A stretch of DNA of 64,000 nucleotides from Crossaster papposus. Its lineage: Eukaryota; Echinodermata; Asteroidea; Velatida; Solasteridae. Shown here piece by piece: positions 24,100 to 35,219 of the stretch. Position 1 is the first letter of the stretch; every line of letters starts with the position of its first letter. The DNA is taken from the NCBI GenBank assembly GCA_037893245.1, contig JBAIAA010000893.1:186001-250000 (forward strand), read 5' to 3'. The notes under the pieces were generated by a model, which saw only the letters and a list, made by a program, of their open reading frames with translations, had not been told where the DNA came from and ran no database searches. Both the position numbers and the translations under genes were made by a program.

Positions 24100-24540
24100 T
24101 ACATGTAGCTCAGCGGCTGAGTTATAAGACATCTGCACCAGTAAGCAAGAGGTCGTGGGTTCGAGTCCCTCAAGAAACTTGTGAATTTTTGTTATCAATA
24201 TATCGGCGGCGAAGGGTACAACTAGCGCTAGGCAGGGTTCTAGCTAGGACCTTTTTAGTGCCGGGTAAATTATCAGATTGCGAAGCGTTGGGAGCGCAGC
24301 GAGCGGAGCTCTCGCGCCTCACGGCCGGGGGTCCAGTTCATTTTTTTGCATGTTTCTGTGAAAGTCTAGCTAAGTTAATAAAATAAATTACTACATGAAG
24401 ATGATTAACGTGACTTTGTATCTCCTCTCTTTCTTTTGTGCCCATAATTTGAACCCTGGTCATGGGTTCGAGTCCCTCGAGAAACTTGTGAATTTTTGTT
24501 CTTCATATATATTGGCGGCTAAGGGTAAAACCTAATATAA
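24100..24540 (+). repeat. Duplicated tRNA-like SINE fragments
   Basis: A block with GTAGCTCAGCGGCTGAGTTA and GGTCGTGGGTTCGAGTCCCT (24106-24215) is followed by a partial second copy from GGGTTCGAGTCCCTCGAGAA (24464-24535). Both end with the shared CTTGTGAATTTTTGTT...GGCGGC(G/T)AAGGGTA segment. The anticodon arm does not fold well, so these are SINE or tRNA-pseudogene remnants. Between them lies a GC-rich stretch (24290-24335). Confidence 0.6.
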
Positions 24541-24997
24541 AATGCTCGCATCTCATTGTTCTCGTGTCGTGCATTATAAATGAGAAACTGTAAAAGCTTC
24601 CAGTCGCCGCTCAATTGTTCAATTAAGGAGGGAAAAAGAGGCTATTCTTATTCTGCCTCCTTTTTTTCCTCTCTTTGCCCTCTGCCATCTCCAAGGTTAC
24701 GGATCTGCGCGTGTTCTTTGTTTATCGTGAATTTTGCATGCATCGTTATTGTTAAAGCCCCTTTTTCGCGTTCGAGTTTCAAAACTGGGTCTAGTAAACG
24801 AAGACAATGTGGGCAGTTGCGTGTGAACATCGAATAGGCCGGAAGGCCATGAAAAAAAATGAATGCCTAATTTCCTTCTTTCTTTTTTTTATTCTTTTTT
24901 TGGTTGGTGAATCACATTAAAATACAGCATACATGTAAAATACCTGTACAGGTGGTCTGTAACACACTAATTGTATTTTTTGTAACGTGCTGCAGTA
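24541..24997. other. No gene recognised
   Basis: Mixed DNA without a supported feature. Short frames on both strands at 24580-24837 have no recognisable product. Confidence 0.4.
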
Positions 24998-25116
24998 TTA
25001 AAGGTAGGATACACCATTGGTAATTGCTTGATTTATCATAAATGGGTGGATTTGGGGGGGTTGTATTTTATAGTAAATATCGTTTAACTAACCTGTCCGA
25101 ATTTGTTTTCAACCGG
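24998..25116 (+). mobile_element. MITE family A, left-end fragment
   Basis: TTAAAGGTAGGATACACCAT to about ACCTGTCCGAATTTG, then truncated. Confidence 0.8.
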
Positions 25117-25589
25117 ACTTGGCCAAGTCCTCAGAAGGTTTTAGGTTTGTGTAAAAGTGTGGACATCTTTTGTTAACAAGTCCACACTAAGATACAGGTA
25201 GCAAGGTTCGTACAGTGGCAAAACTGCCCGTGTTGTACGGAGCATGCAGCCCGAACGGGTTTGTGTGTACGTACATCTCCGTAGAGTAGTGCAATATGAT
25301 TGGGAACTTATCGTCGGGGACTGAATCAACAATAGCTATCATGTTTTTTCGCCCATTAATTTTCAACCTTGTGTTTACTGAACGCCTACCACCAATCACG
25401 TTTGCAAACATGTTTACCGAGAATTGCGAGTGGCTCGGTTGGGGGATCACGTCGAAAGAGTTGTGAACTTTTTTTTTTGTGAACTGAAAAACTGCTAAAT
25501 TTATAAACTACCAGTACCTGTAGAGGATTAGTTCATTATTTTGTGTTCAAGTTTTTTTGTTTTTGTTTTTTATGACTGTAGAATTGACG

Positions 25590-25972
25590 TTAAAGGGATA
25601 CCTTTTGCAACTATCTAAAAAGTAAACAACCAAATTATTGTTCAAACACTTTATGTATAGATATTAATTACACTACCGTAAACTCCTTGTGAAATTATTT
25701 CTTCTGGCATGCTGTCATTTTGAAGAAAATAATAAAAAAAGAATTTTAATTTTTTTTTTTTTTCTCAATTGCCGTCTGGCGATCGTAAAAAAATAATTTG
25801 TAAAATAATTTTGTTGGGGGAATAATTACAGAATATCTAGCACAATTATTTTGCTGTATGCCTACAATCATTAGTTACTTTCAAATTAGTAAAATATTTC
25901 TTAATAATTTGGTACTATTTTTTTTGGTATAACTGCAAATGGCAGGTGTATCCTACCATACATATCTTTAAC
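25590..25972 (+). mobile_element. Divergent MITE family A copy
   Basis: Begins GTTAAAGGGATACCTTTTGC and ends AATGGCAGGTGTATCCTACC...TTTAA. The interior retains CCGTCTGGCGATCG, TTTGCTGTATGCCTAC and ATATTTCTTAATAATT. It looks older than the other copies. Confidence 0.65.
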
Positions 25973-26259
25973 CATTAGTACACACCTGTTCTACATGTAG
26001 TCTTTGCTGTCAAATAACTGTTTAATTATATGACTTTTGTAAGTAACCTTAACAAGTCAACTAGCCACATGTACCAAGTATGTACATGTAAAGTGTATGC
26101 ACAGACTTCTAAATCAGCAATGGCTGTATTATGCCCCCCAAAAAAGCCTTCACCCTTTTGAGACAGAGTTCATGACTTGTTCAAGGCAACCATTTAGAAG
26201 TCATGAGTGAAATAACTGAGGTGTTATGAACAAGTGGTCATTATCACCTACCCAAGCCA

Positions 26260-26260
26260 A

Positions 26261-26290
<30 letters not shown>
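26260..26290. repeat. Poly(C) tract, about 28 nt
   Basis: Homopolymer run of C. Confidence 0.95.
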
Positions 26291-26291
<1 letters not shown>

Positions 26292-26712
26292 CTCAGATTA
26301 TTTTGCAGCAGGCCCTATAATATGTTAAGGCAATCCCCTCAAAACAATCCCCCCAACCAGCTTTGGGAGGCCTTGACCCAAAGTTAACCTTCGCTCCAAA
26401 GAAGGAACCACTCATTGTCAGCTCCTAGCTACATGTATTTGTCCAGGCAGTTCATTGACCAATCAAGTTGCCCCGAATCTCCCTGCAAAAGAAAAGAAAA
26501 AAACCGAACAACAGAAAAAAGAAGGGGACAAAAAAAAAGTTCAAAGAAGCACGAAAATCGGTCGCACCGAATGAACCCACACAATTTGCATATTGCAGTT
26601 GTTCGTACATACCGCACTTCTTTTTATGCAACCGTTTGTTTTTTTTATAGTTTTTTACATTTGTGTATGTTGAATAGTGGGTGTTAACGTTGAATACCGA
26701 CGCCGTGTACCG

Positions 26713-26745
26713 TATATATAGAGCTTCTCGTAAAGCGTGTTGATG
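26713..26745 (+). promoter_or_regulatory. Possible TATA-box promoter
   Basis: TATATATA at 26713-26720 lies about 25-30 bp upstream of the likely start of an untranslated leader that runs to an ATG at 26878 and a GTGAGT donor at 26894. I infer promoter function from this layout only, and no transcript evidence is available to me. Confidence 0.35.
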
Positions 26746-26877
26746 CAGTTGGAGTGTGTAGACCCTGGACGGAACATTGCAACCAGGGAAACTGTGTATT
26801 AACAGAAGGCGTGACCTAAAATTAGTGGAACTTCAACATTAGTGGATCAAGTTGGGTCATTCGAGAAGCTAGCTGCA

Positions 26878-26893
26878 ATGGTTCTCACTTGTG
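26878..26893 (+). CDS. Possible first coding exon of the NR1-type nuclear receptor (MVLTC...)
   Basis: ATG GTT CTC ACT TGT G is followed at once by GTGAGT, a consensus splice donor. It leaves one base of a split codon (phase 1). The first firm exon of the receptor at 36589 needs exactly one incoming base, and joining them gives [13 protein letters not shown] with no stop. The leader upstream (from about 26745) has no competing ATG in a good context that I noticed. The gap would be an intron of about 9.7 kb holding MITEs, a LINE and a purine tract. The link rests on phase match, order and strand, and other 5' exons may exist. An alternative start is an in-frame ATG upstream of the 36589 acceptor (36510), if transcription begins there. 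Confidence 0.4.
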
Positions 26894-27022
26894 GTGAGTT
26901 TTTTCATTAATTTTTTTTCTTTTCCAAAACACGATCTATTAGAAAAAGAATTAGTGACAAATGGGTATGTCATTTTCAGGAACAAAAACAGTAGGAAAGC
27001 CTGGAGTGAGTGGTACAATCAG

Positions 27023-27273
27023 AGTTGTATTCGAGTCCCTGCAAGTCTTTTTACAAGTCCTTTCACAAGTTCAGTCATAAAGCCAGTCATAAAGCCAGTC
27101 ATAAAGCCAGTCATAAGTAACTGGTTGAACAATGACAAAGGAATGCTTTTGTCAAAGCTTATTTGAATAGCAAATGTGATTTTAATTGGAACTGGAGGAC
27201 TTGTGATGGACTTGCGGAGACTTACAGGGACTTGCAGGGACTTGCAGGGACTTGTGATGATGGACTTGACTAC
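27023..27273. mobile_element. MITE with GTCGAGTCCCTGCAAGTC ends, copy 2
   Basis: GTTGTATTCGAGTCCCTGCA at the left and a GGACTTGACTAC right end. The interior AAAGCCAGTCAT is tandemly repeated four times and GGGACTTGCA three times. Confidence 0.75.
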
Positions 27274-27367
27274 ATGTACATCCCTGGGTACAATGACTTA
27301 TACTGTAGCGTAAATTTGTGTCGGGAAGTGATGGGGGGGATAGTGGATGAGCAAACAAACCTGGCTG

Positions 27368-27419
27368 TGGGGGGAGAGAGAGGGGGGAGGGGGGAGGAGG
27401 AGAGGGGAAGGGGGAGGGG
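27368..27419 (+). repeat. 52-bp G-rich purine tract
   Basis: An uninterrupted purine run with many GGGG blocks separated by single A or AGA. It is able in principle to form a G-quadruplex or triplex. Confidence 0.9.
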
Positions 27420-28420
27420 CTGGTTACCACATGACACAGAGAACTTACATTACTCTTCATAGTAACAACTGTACACTTGGAGTGTGAATTTACATCTTTT
27501 GTAATGTTTGTTCTACATTTGACTGTTGAAATAACGGTTGTAAAATTGTAATTTTGTTGTTGTTACTCGATCACAAAACTTTAGGGGGTGATCAAATAGC
27601 CCATTGCTTTAACGCCGAATATAAAAACTTGCAAAGGTAAAAAAAAGAAAAAAATTCTTTTACTTCGAACTTTCCAGTCGCATTGCACCGGTATAACCTT
27701 GTGAGAACTTATACATTTTTAAAAACCTAACACAGTCCTAAATCCTCCAATTTCAATAAATTGAAAAAAAACCTGTTGAAATGGAAGCTATAGTAAAGTC
27801 CCACTGGTAATAAATACATCCCTTGTTTGAAAAAGATAAAAATCAGTGTTCCCCATTGTCAAGTTGTATGCATTATACATGCACGTATGTATGTATACAC
27901 ACAGTTGTACTTTAGAGTTTGGACGCGACCGATTTCCGGGTTTTGTTTTGATTTCAGGACAGCAACGACGGAGGTATTTTGTGTTAAGAACTGCAAAGCC
28001 TATTTGATAAAGATGGAAGTGTGTGTACATGCATGTATCTTATCGTACAATTGGTGAGATTTTTTTGGGTGGAATTTCAATTTAATGTAAACATTCTACA
28101 AGAATTGAAGTGTACTACATGTGAGTACATGTACGGTACATAAAGTCGTGTTTTACCATAAACGACCGAGGATACCCTATTGTGTTTTCCTTTGTTCCTG
28201 TACTATAACCTAACCCCATAGACTTAGTGTACACTTTAAAATTCAACAAAGAACGAACGCCAGATGACTGAAAGGATCTATTGTTTACCTATTGTGCTTC
28301 TGTCCTAAACAATTATGTATCGGTAGTGACATGAACACGTACACATATGAACCGTTCGACAAAACAAGAATCTAATAATGTCAAACAATTTTACCGATTA
28401 CAGATGATATACCGTGAACA
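27420..28420. other. No gene recognised
   Basis: AT-rich putative intron DNA. It lacks recognisable coding or RNA features. Confidence 0.4.
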
Positions 28421-28423
28421 AAT

Positions 28424-28616
28424 TACTTGGCTATGGCTTAAACTTACACACGAGTCTATGGTAGCGGCTGCAGCCACTTCGCATAGACTCGTGTGTAAGC
28501 TGCAGCCAAGTTAGACTGCCTACAAATTCTTTGGCTATGGCTTGTAGTAATACATGTGTCTATGGGTATGTGGTTGCAGCCACTTCCTATAGACTTGTGT
28601 GTAATTTTAAGCCGTA
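28424..28616. repeat. Tandemly duplicated hairpin
   Basis: Two adjacent units (about 28429-28514 and 28530-28615) each contain TTGGCTATGGCTT, an ACACA(C/T)GAGTCTATG-type arm, GCTGCAGCCACTTC and the complementary CATAGACTCGTGTGTAA arm. Each unit can fold on itself. The second unit has diverged. Confidence 0.7.
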
Positions 28617-29015
28617 TAGAGAAATGTACATGTATTTCAGCACTTTCAATTTGTTTTTCTCATCAGTAAAGGAAATTATTAGGTTAGCTGGACAAATAAC
28701 TGTCATGTGCACCCTACTGGTACATAGGTCAGTAGGGGGCTACACAAGTCTCTGCAGTCATTGAAAGGTTCCATACAAAATACATGTACCGTAGTTTAGG
28801 TGTTTCCATTGAATACAGTAGATTTGTTACCCCATTTAATTCACACACCTGACCTTCGACCTATATGTGTAGACCAAGTTGTGAAATGGCAGTAGTATGG
28901 GGAGCCTTGTGTGACATCAAAAGGGATTTCCTTTACGATTTTGTTTTTTAAGAAACTCAATATTTTATTTGTTACATTCTAGATTTGCCTTACTTGTATG
29001 TGGGTAACTTTATTG

Positions 29016-29244
29016 TACACTAAACAAAAATATAAACGCCCACGAAAATATAAACTCTCCCAAAATAGTTATTTGTCTTGATTTGTTAACAACATTTGTG
29101 TCCATCTCTGCCAGTGAGGAATTGGAACAGATGTGGGTGGAATTACTGCATCACTGAGCAATTCCTCACTGGCAGAGATGGACACAAATAACCATTTTTG
29201 GGGCGTTTTTATTTTTTTGGGCGTTTGTATTTTTGTTCAGTGTA
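29016..29244. mobile_element. MITE with TACACTRAACAAAAATAYAA ends
   Basis: Terminal inverted repeats of about 27 bp start TACACTAAACAAAAATATAA and end with GTTCAGTGTA. A second, inner inverted pair (TGTGTCCATCTCTGCCAGTG and its complement) makes the element strongly foldable. TA flanks suggest a Tc1/mariner-type target. No transposase is present. Confidence 0.8.
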
Positions 29245-29631
29245 TATTGTATCATAACACAAGACAACAGATAACATCAACAACAACATTCCCGCTGTTT
29301 GTTTGTGTAATGAAATAAAAGCATTTGACATTTAAAATGGGTATGTGGTGTGGCCAACACGTACAGGCTATTTTAGACTTTACTTAATTATTAACATTGG
29401 TTATTAGAACTCCTTGAACCAAATATTGACCAGGAAGGAATATATTAAATATTGACGAGACAGGAATATCAAATAACAGTCGGAAGGACGAATATGTTGT
29501 AATTTGGGTTTTTCAAGTTGCGCAATTCAATCGATGATTTTTTTTAAATCCAGTTTATTGCCGATTTTGCTCAAATTCAAAGTTTTCTAAGATGGCCAAG
29601 ATGATTATTACACATGTGAGGGGTTGTGGAA

Positions 29632-30040
29632 AAATGAGACGGAACTGGGCAGAGGTTGAAATGAGGGTTTGTTGGTACATGTATTAGAAAAGTGGATACA
29701 ATTCTCTTTACAATGATGTTTGTTGCGCTTCACAATTCGTTAACAAGTTAGGGCTGTTTAAAGTTTGCAATTATCAACATGTCACAGAAGTAAAATGTTG
29801 AGAAAAAGACCTACATGTACAGTATGTAGTTTTGAGTTTTGTACATGTGATTTGAAGGAAAAAAATATTTCCCTTCAAAACATTTTTATTACACTACTCG
29901 TACCAATTCTTTACAGAATATACATATGTACATGTACCGGTAGTTAGTAGGCATACCAAAGATTACAAATAACAATTTAAAAAAATCTTCCATTATTAAT
30001 TATTTTGCAATGTTTTCATCTGTGCCCAGTTCCGTCTCAT
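29632..30040. mobile_element. Element with AAAATGAGACGGAACTGGGC ends
   Basis: AAAATGAGACGGAACTGGGC at the left is inverted as GCCCAGTTCCGTCTCATT at the right. A left-end relative occurs alone at 14575-14690. No coding capacity. Confidence 0.6.
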
Positions 30041-30241
30041 TCTGCAAGAATGCCTCACATACATGTATGATGTAGTATCCAAAGCCTAGGGCAATAATGC
30101 ACGTTCCCATTAAAAGTATGTGTATGTTTGACACAAAGGGTTGCATTTTGGGGAAGATGCTGTACAGTAAAACTCTCGGCAAAGGGCAAAACTCAACACA
30201 AAAAGTATGGTCTTGGCTGTATTTTCTTCTAACAGTCTCTG

Positions 30242-30625
30242 TTAAAGGTAGGATACACCATTGGTAATTGCTTGAATTATCATGAATAGGTGGATTTGGG
30301 GGGTTGTGATAGTAAATATCGTTTAACTGACCTGTCAAAGTTTTACAATCATGGATGCCGAGAAAAGCATGAAAAACAGCGTTTGTTTTCAACTGGCGTC
30401 GAGCAGTTATTTTTATGTAATCTTTGTTTTTTCGCGATCGCCGTCCGTCAATTGCGAATTTTCCTTTATAAAATTCAAATTTCCAGAATAATTACAGGAT
30501 ATCCAGCGCAATAATTTTGCTGGATGCCTAGAATCATTATTTACTTTCAAATGAGTAAGATATTTCTTAATAATTCGGTAGTAAATCTTTTTGATATATC
30601 TGCAAATGGTGTATACTACCTTTAA
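30242..30625 (+). mobile_element. MITE family A, copy 9 (full length)
   Basis: TTAAAGGTAGGATACACCAT to ATGGTGTATACTACCTTTAA, with TTTTTCGCGATCGCCGTCCG at the centre. This is one of the best-preserved copies. Confidence 0.9.
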
Positions 30626-31077
30626 ACAGACCCGTGTCCACGTCAACCAAAAATCACTCGGCATATATAGCCGTGTAATTTGATCTATCTGGCACGATTC
30701 CCAGCATCTTAGCTGATGAGCTTCGGGGATCATGGAAGCTATTTTTATAAGAGGCTGATTATTGTAAGGACTTGAGGCAGGAAACTGCATGTGACGCGTA
30801 TGGGAAATTGCCCGGCCGAAGAACGGCACTGCAGCATTAAACGGTTTGTCGGCAACCGATGAAGAAAACCCGATGAAAACCATTTGGCTCAGTTTATACA
30901 TGTAGTAGCCGGTACCCATGGGGATAGCACAGTTTTGCACATGTCATCCCATATTGTCAAAAAATATATATATATATATCTGCCTGCCAGTCACTGGCCC
31001 CAAAAAAAATCCGGAAATGCTCTCGTCCAATCAGAAGACTGACTCTCTCGTCCGGTCAGAAGAGCATTTCATTGAAC
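30626..31077. other. No gene recognised
   Basis: Unremarkable DNA with a (TA)n tract at 30963-30979. The minus-strand frame over this part belongs to no family I know and overlaps the preceding MITE. Confidence 0.4.
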
Positions 31078-31260
31078 CGGGGCTAATTTTATGGAGCTGG
31101 TGAGCACTATAATTAGTAAGCACAGAAGATACCAGTATTTGCTTAGTAAAATTCGGATTACCGGCCAAAAATGCTGTCATGTAAACTACCGGTACTTTGA
31201 CTGGTACTTTGCCACTTTCTGCTGAGCACAAAAACTCACTAAGCAGCTTCTTGAAATAGA
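31078..31260. mobile_element. Degraded GCTAAGCACA-type MITE
   Basis: GGGGCTAATTTTATGGAGCT at the left and CACTAAGCAGCTTCTTGAAA at the right fit a diverged copy of the family at 16517 and 50889. Confidence 0.6.
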
Positions 31261-31324
31261 GCGATTGATTATTAGCCCCTCCCTCTTTGTATTTTAACCA
31301 ATCAAAGCTTTGATTGAAATGCCC

Positions 31325-33218
31325 ACCGTGCATGCACAACAATCATGTGATTCAAATGAGCACCTGTCCAACAAATTTGCTGACTTCTTTGAGAACAAAA
31401 TTGTCAAGATTCGTAACGATCTTGATAATAACACTGATATTGCAGACTCCAATCCAATTGATAACGAGTCTGAAACTGTTCATGCTATAACTATTCTGAA
31501 TAACTTTGAACCAGTTGATGAAAATGAGATTTGCAAAATTATCTCCCGATCGCCAAACAAGTCTTGTTCTTTGGACGTCTTGCCAACATGGTTGGTCAAG
31601 CAATGCATCAACATCATTGTACCAAAACTGACTTATATTGTTAACTTGTCTTTATCAACTGGTGTATTTCCGGATGTTCTAAAGCAGGCAATCATCAAAC
31701 CCACCCTCAAGAAACCATCTTTGGATATTAATCAATTGAAAAACTACAGACCAGTTTCTAATATACCTATGTGGTCTAAAATCATTGAAAAAGTCATCGC
31801 TTCAGGTCTAAATGATCACCTTGCTGACAATCATCTGAATGAGACTTTCCAGTCTGCTTATCGCGTCCATCATAGTACAGAGACAGCTTTGCTTAAAGTT
31901 AAGAATGACATTATGTGTGCTTTGGATCAAAAGAGAGCTGTGTTCGTTGTACTCCTTGACCTTAGTGCAGCTTTTGACACTGTTGATTATAAGATTTTCT
32001 TAAATCGTATTTCGGACACTTTTTTTTTTTTTTTTTTTTTGCATCAAGGATACGGCCCTCAATTGGTTCTCCTCGTATCTCCAAGGTCGATGAAATCGTG
32101 TCGTAGTCTCTGGATCGTATTCTTGTGTACATACTATGGATTACGGACTACCCCAAGGTTCGGTCATTGGACCTATGGGGTTTTCACTTTACACTCATCC
32201 TGTTGGCAAAGTTATTCGTCGGCACAATGTCAATTACCACATGTATGCCGATGATACACAATTGTATGTTGACTTCAATCCAACCGTGCCAGGTGAAAAA
32301 AAGAAAGCCTTGGATAAACTAACGTCATGCATAGATGACATCATAGTCTGGATGCACACAAACAAATTAAAACTGAATGCTGAGAAAACAGAGTTCTTTG
32401 TTGCTGCCTCTAAGAACAACTTGTCACATTTTAAAGATGTTTCTCTTAACATTGGAAATTCTACGGTAACCCCCTCAACTAATATTCGGAATTTGGGTGT
32501 CATGTTTGACCCTGTCATGTCAATGTCATCTCAAGTTAATTCAGTATGTAGCTCTACTAACTTCCATCTGCGCAACATTGCAAGGATTCGAAAATACATT
32601 GATCATGATACTTGTCACCATGTGGTTCGCTGTCTTGTCACTTCTCGTCTCGACTATTGTAACTCCCTGTTATCTGGAATCACCAAAGCACATCTCAAAC
32701 GCCTCACCAGTATCCAATACAGAGCTGCCAAACTTGTTCTCACTGTTAACTGTTGGAGAGCTCATGAATCCCCCTTACTTGCTAAACTACACTGGCTACC
32801 CATGGAGAAACGCATCCAGTTCAAAACTCTTCTATATGTTTTTAAATGTTTGAAGGACATTGCCCCACCTTATCTCTCTGATATGTTTCATCTTCACCAA
32901 AGCAATCGTCAAGGACTCCGTTCTTCTTCCGATAGAACTCGGCTTAACACTCACAACTCAAGTTTATCTTATGGCAAACACGCCTTCTCACACTCTGCTG
33001 CTGAACTTTGGAACAGTCTCCCAATTAGTGTCCGTGACTCTACTTGTGTTGTTACATTTAAGAGTAAACTTAAAACTTATCTTTTTCCTAAATAGTAGAT
33101 TTAAGTTTTGTTCTAGTTTGTTTTAATTTATCCTTTTTTTGTTTTGTTTTTTGTTATGCGCTTTGATCATGTTTTGGAAAAGCGCAGTATAAATGCCTGT
33201 TATTATTATTATTATTAA
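31325..33218 (+). mobile_element. 5'-truncated LINE (CR1/L2-type non-LTR retrotransposon), reverse transcriptase part
   Basis: The first frame starts in the linker before the reverse transcriptase (FADFFENKIVKIRNDL) and continues through NYRPVSNIP, QSAYRVHHSTETALL and LLDLSAAFDTVDY, all hallmarks of RT of the CR1/L2/Jockey group. A poly(T) run at about 32019-32040 breaks the frame. The second frame (32136-33095) carries LPQGSVIGPMGFSLY, the catalytic YADD box (YHMYADDTQLYV) and a C-terminal region with LDYCNSLLSG, LHWLPMEKRI and ELWNSLP, ending in TFKSKLKTYLF. The 3' end has TTTGGAAAAGCGCAGTATAA then (TTA)n at 33199-33218, the usual tail of this group. The apurinic endonuclease is missing, so the copy is dead on arrival. 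It lies in the sense direction within the putative receptor intron 1. Confidence 0.9.
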
Positions 33219-34731
33219 TCTCACGTGTACACTACATGTATGCACGTGCTTCTAACATACACGGATGGAATATGCAGACATTGTAAATATTCATTAAAAC
33301 AACTTGTAACCAATCAATTTTGTGTGAATATTCATGAGGAACCACATTCACCCACTCAGAATCCATATCTGATGAGCATATAGATTTCCTGGCAGTATAA
33401 TTATTACCAGTGCGTCTAAAAGTTATGTCCTATGCATCTTATTACATGTAATTACTTGTACATGCTTGTCCATTTATAATAGAAAAGAATCAATTTTATG
33501 AGTTAAAAAAACTTTTATTAACATGAAAATTACCACAACGGTACATAATCAATGACATAATCAAGCTCGGAAACAGATGGTGCCACTGCCTGCGAATAAA
33601 AGAAATTAAAGCAAAAAAAGGAAACAAAAAAACCGCAAGTTTAACAAAATAAATCCTCCCCCCCCCCCCCTGTTTTTTAAAGTACATGTAACCTGAATCC
33701 TCTAGTAATAAGATTGTCCCCATGGCATGTTGTTTAGTTTTCTTGTTTCAAGACATTTTAATTTTTTTCAGCCTCTCAATTTTGATTCTGGGCCCCTGTG
33801 AAGTGTTTCCCTTCATTTTTCTACAGATAACTTTATCCCCATTTTTCTTCTACATGTAAAGCGCTTTTTTAGATAGGGGGCGAAACGGACTGTGGACGTG
33901 TGCAAGTCCACAATCCGTAGAACGACTTCCCGCATCCTGTGGACATCTGTTGTTCACAGGTCGAATCCACAGTGACCAGTTCGTACACGCGCATACCTCT
34001 TCGGCTTCGCCAAACCTAATGAAAGCGTTAATGTTTCATGATGAGAAATGACAGATAGCCATTAGTGGACACTTCCAGTTTTTCGTCTGTTCATTTTCAT
34101 CGAATATTCACCTTCAAGGTTTGCCGTCCCATTAGGATTATTTTTTTATATGCACATTTGTACAATAAACTGCCCTACTGCAAATTGGCACTTTGCATTT
34201 TTAATTACCCTACTGGAAATTGTCTTTATTGGATATTTTTCTACATTTATAATGCAACTAACAAATGAATATTTTATACCTTTTTTACTTGACTGTTATT
34301 GACCGGTCATTTCCAAGAAAAGGATGGAGGGCCAAGGATCATTTAGGAGGAAAGACAGAATCTTTATTTTTTTCCAAATATGGCCCCCCAATTTACATAA
34401 TTTAGTTAGTTTGTGACATATTCGTGAACGGATGCAAGACAGTTACCGATAGTCTGGTTTCCTGACCTGTCAATTGCCTGATTCCTTTGTTTTCGTCTGG
34501 ACGGTCAGGGAACCATGAACTGCATTTTTTTACTTTGTTTATTTTCCTAGCATCTACAACTGTATTGAACAATTTTGTTTTAAACAAGTCAGTGTAACAA
34601 TATTTGCTATAAAATACCGACCGCCAAATCCAATGAATTGTGAAAAATTACAGCAAAAGCAAATGTTATGTGAATTCCCTTTTGATCATAGAGAAAGGAC
34701 CTTTCTCTATGCTTTTTCCTACCTTAATGCT
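33219..34731. other. No gene recognised
   Basis: Contains a poly(C) tract at 33658-33670. A GC-richer stretch at 33880-33990 has several GTCCAC/GTGGAC inverted words. 34575-34690 is a distant relative of MITE A. Confidence 0.4.
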
Positions 34732-35219
34732 TTAACCCTAACCCCCTAGGCTCTCGCACTAGGAAGCATACCAAACCTAACAAACTTCAACAGCTCACAC
34801 ATGTTCAGTAATTTTTGGTAAACTGTACTGAACCTAACAGTACTGAACCTGCCAAACTCCAACAGTTGAAGTTTTATTGACTTGGAACAGCCAGTGATAA
34901 CTGGCCAGTGGTATTATGTGTTTTAGTGGGGACGTACAAGATGTAAGTGTACACACTTACATGTATGACCAGGAACTGTGCCGTGACAATGTGGGTCACT
35001 CGCATATAAATGCCTGTGCATTCTCAACATTTCTAACATTTTGACAAGTCTCATGCCTTTCTGTCCTGAACCTCACAGAATTCAACAGGGTCTCCCTGGG
35101 CCTTTGGTACTGAGTCAAACAAAGTCTAACAACAAGTTGTTACGGTTTGGTACCAAACCTGCCAAAACCTAGCGAAACCTGCAGTTGGAGTTTGATGGGT
35201 TTGGGGTAGTTAGGGTTAA
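34732..35219. mobile_element. TTAACCCTAAC-ended element, long form
   Basis: TTAACCCTAACCCCCTAGGC at the left and GGGGTAGTTAGGGTTAA at the right, TTAA at both extremities. The interior has CCTGCCAAACTCCAACAGTT, repeated AACCT words and a GTGTACACACTTACATG palindrome. It differs in interior from the copy at 19965 but shares the ends. Confidence 0.75.
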
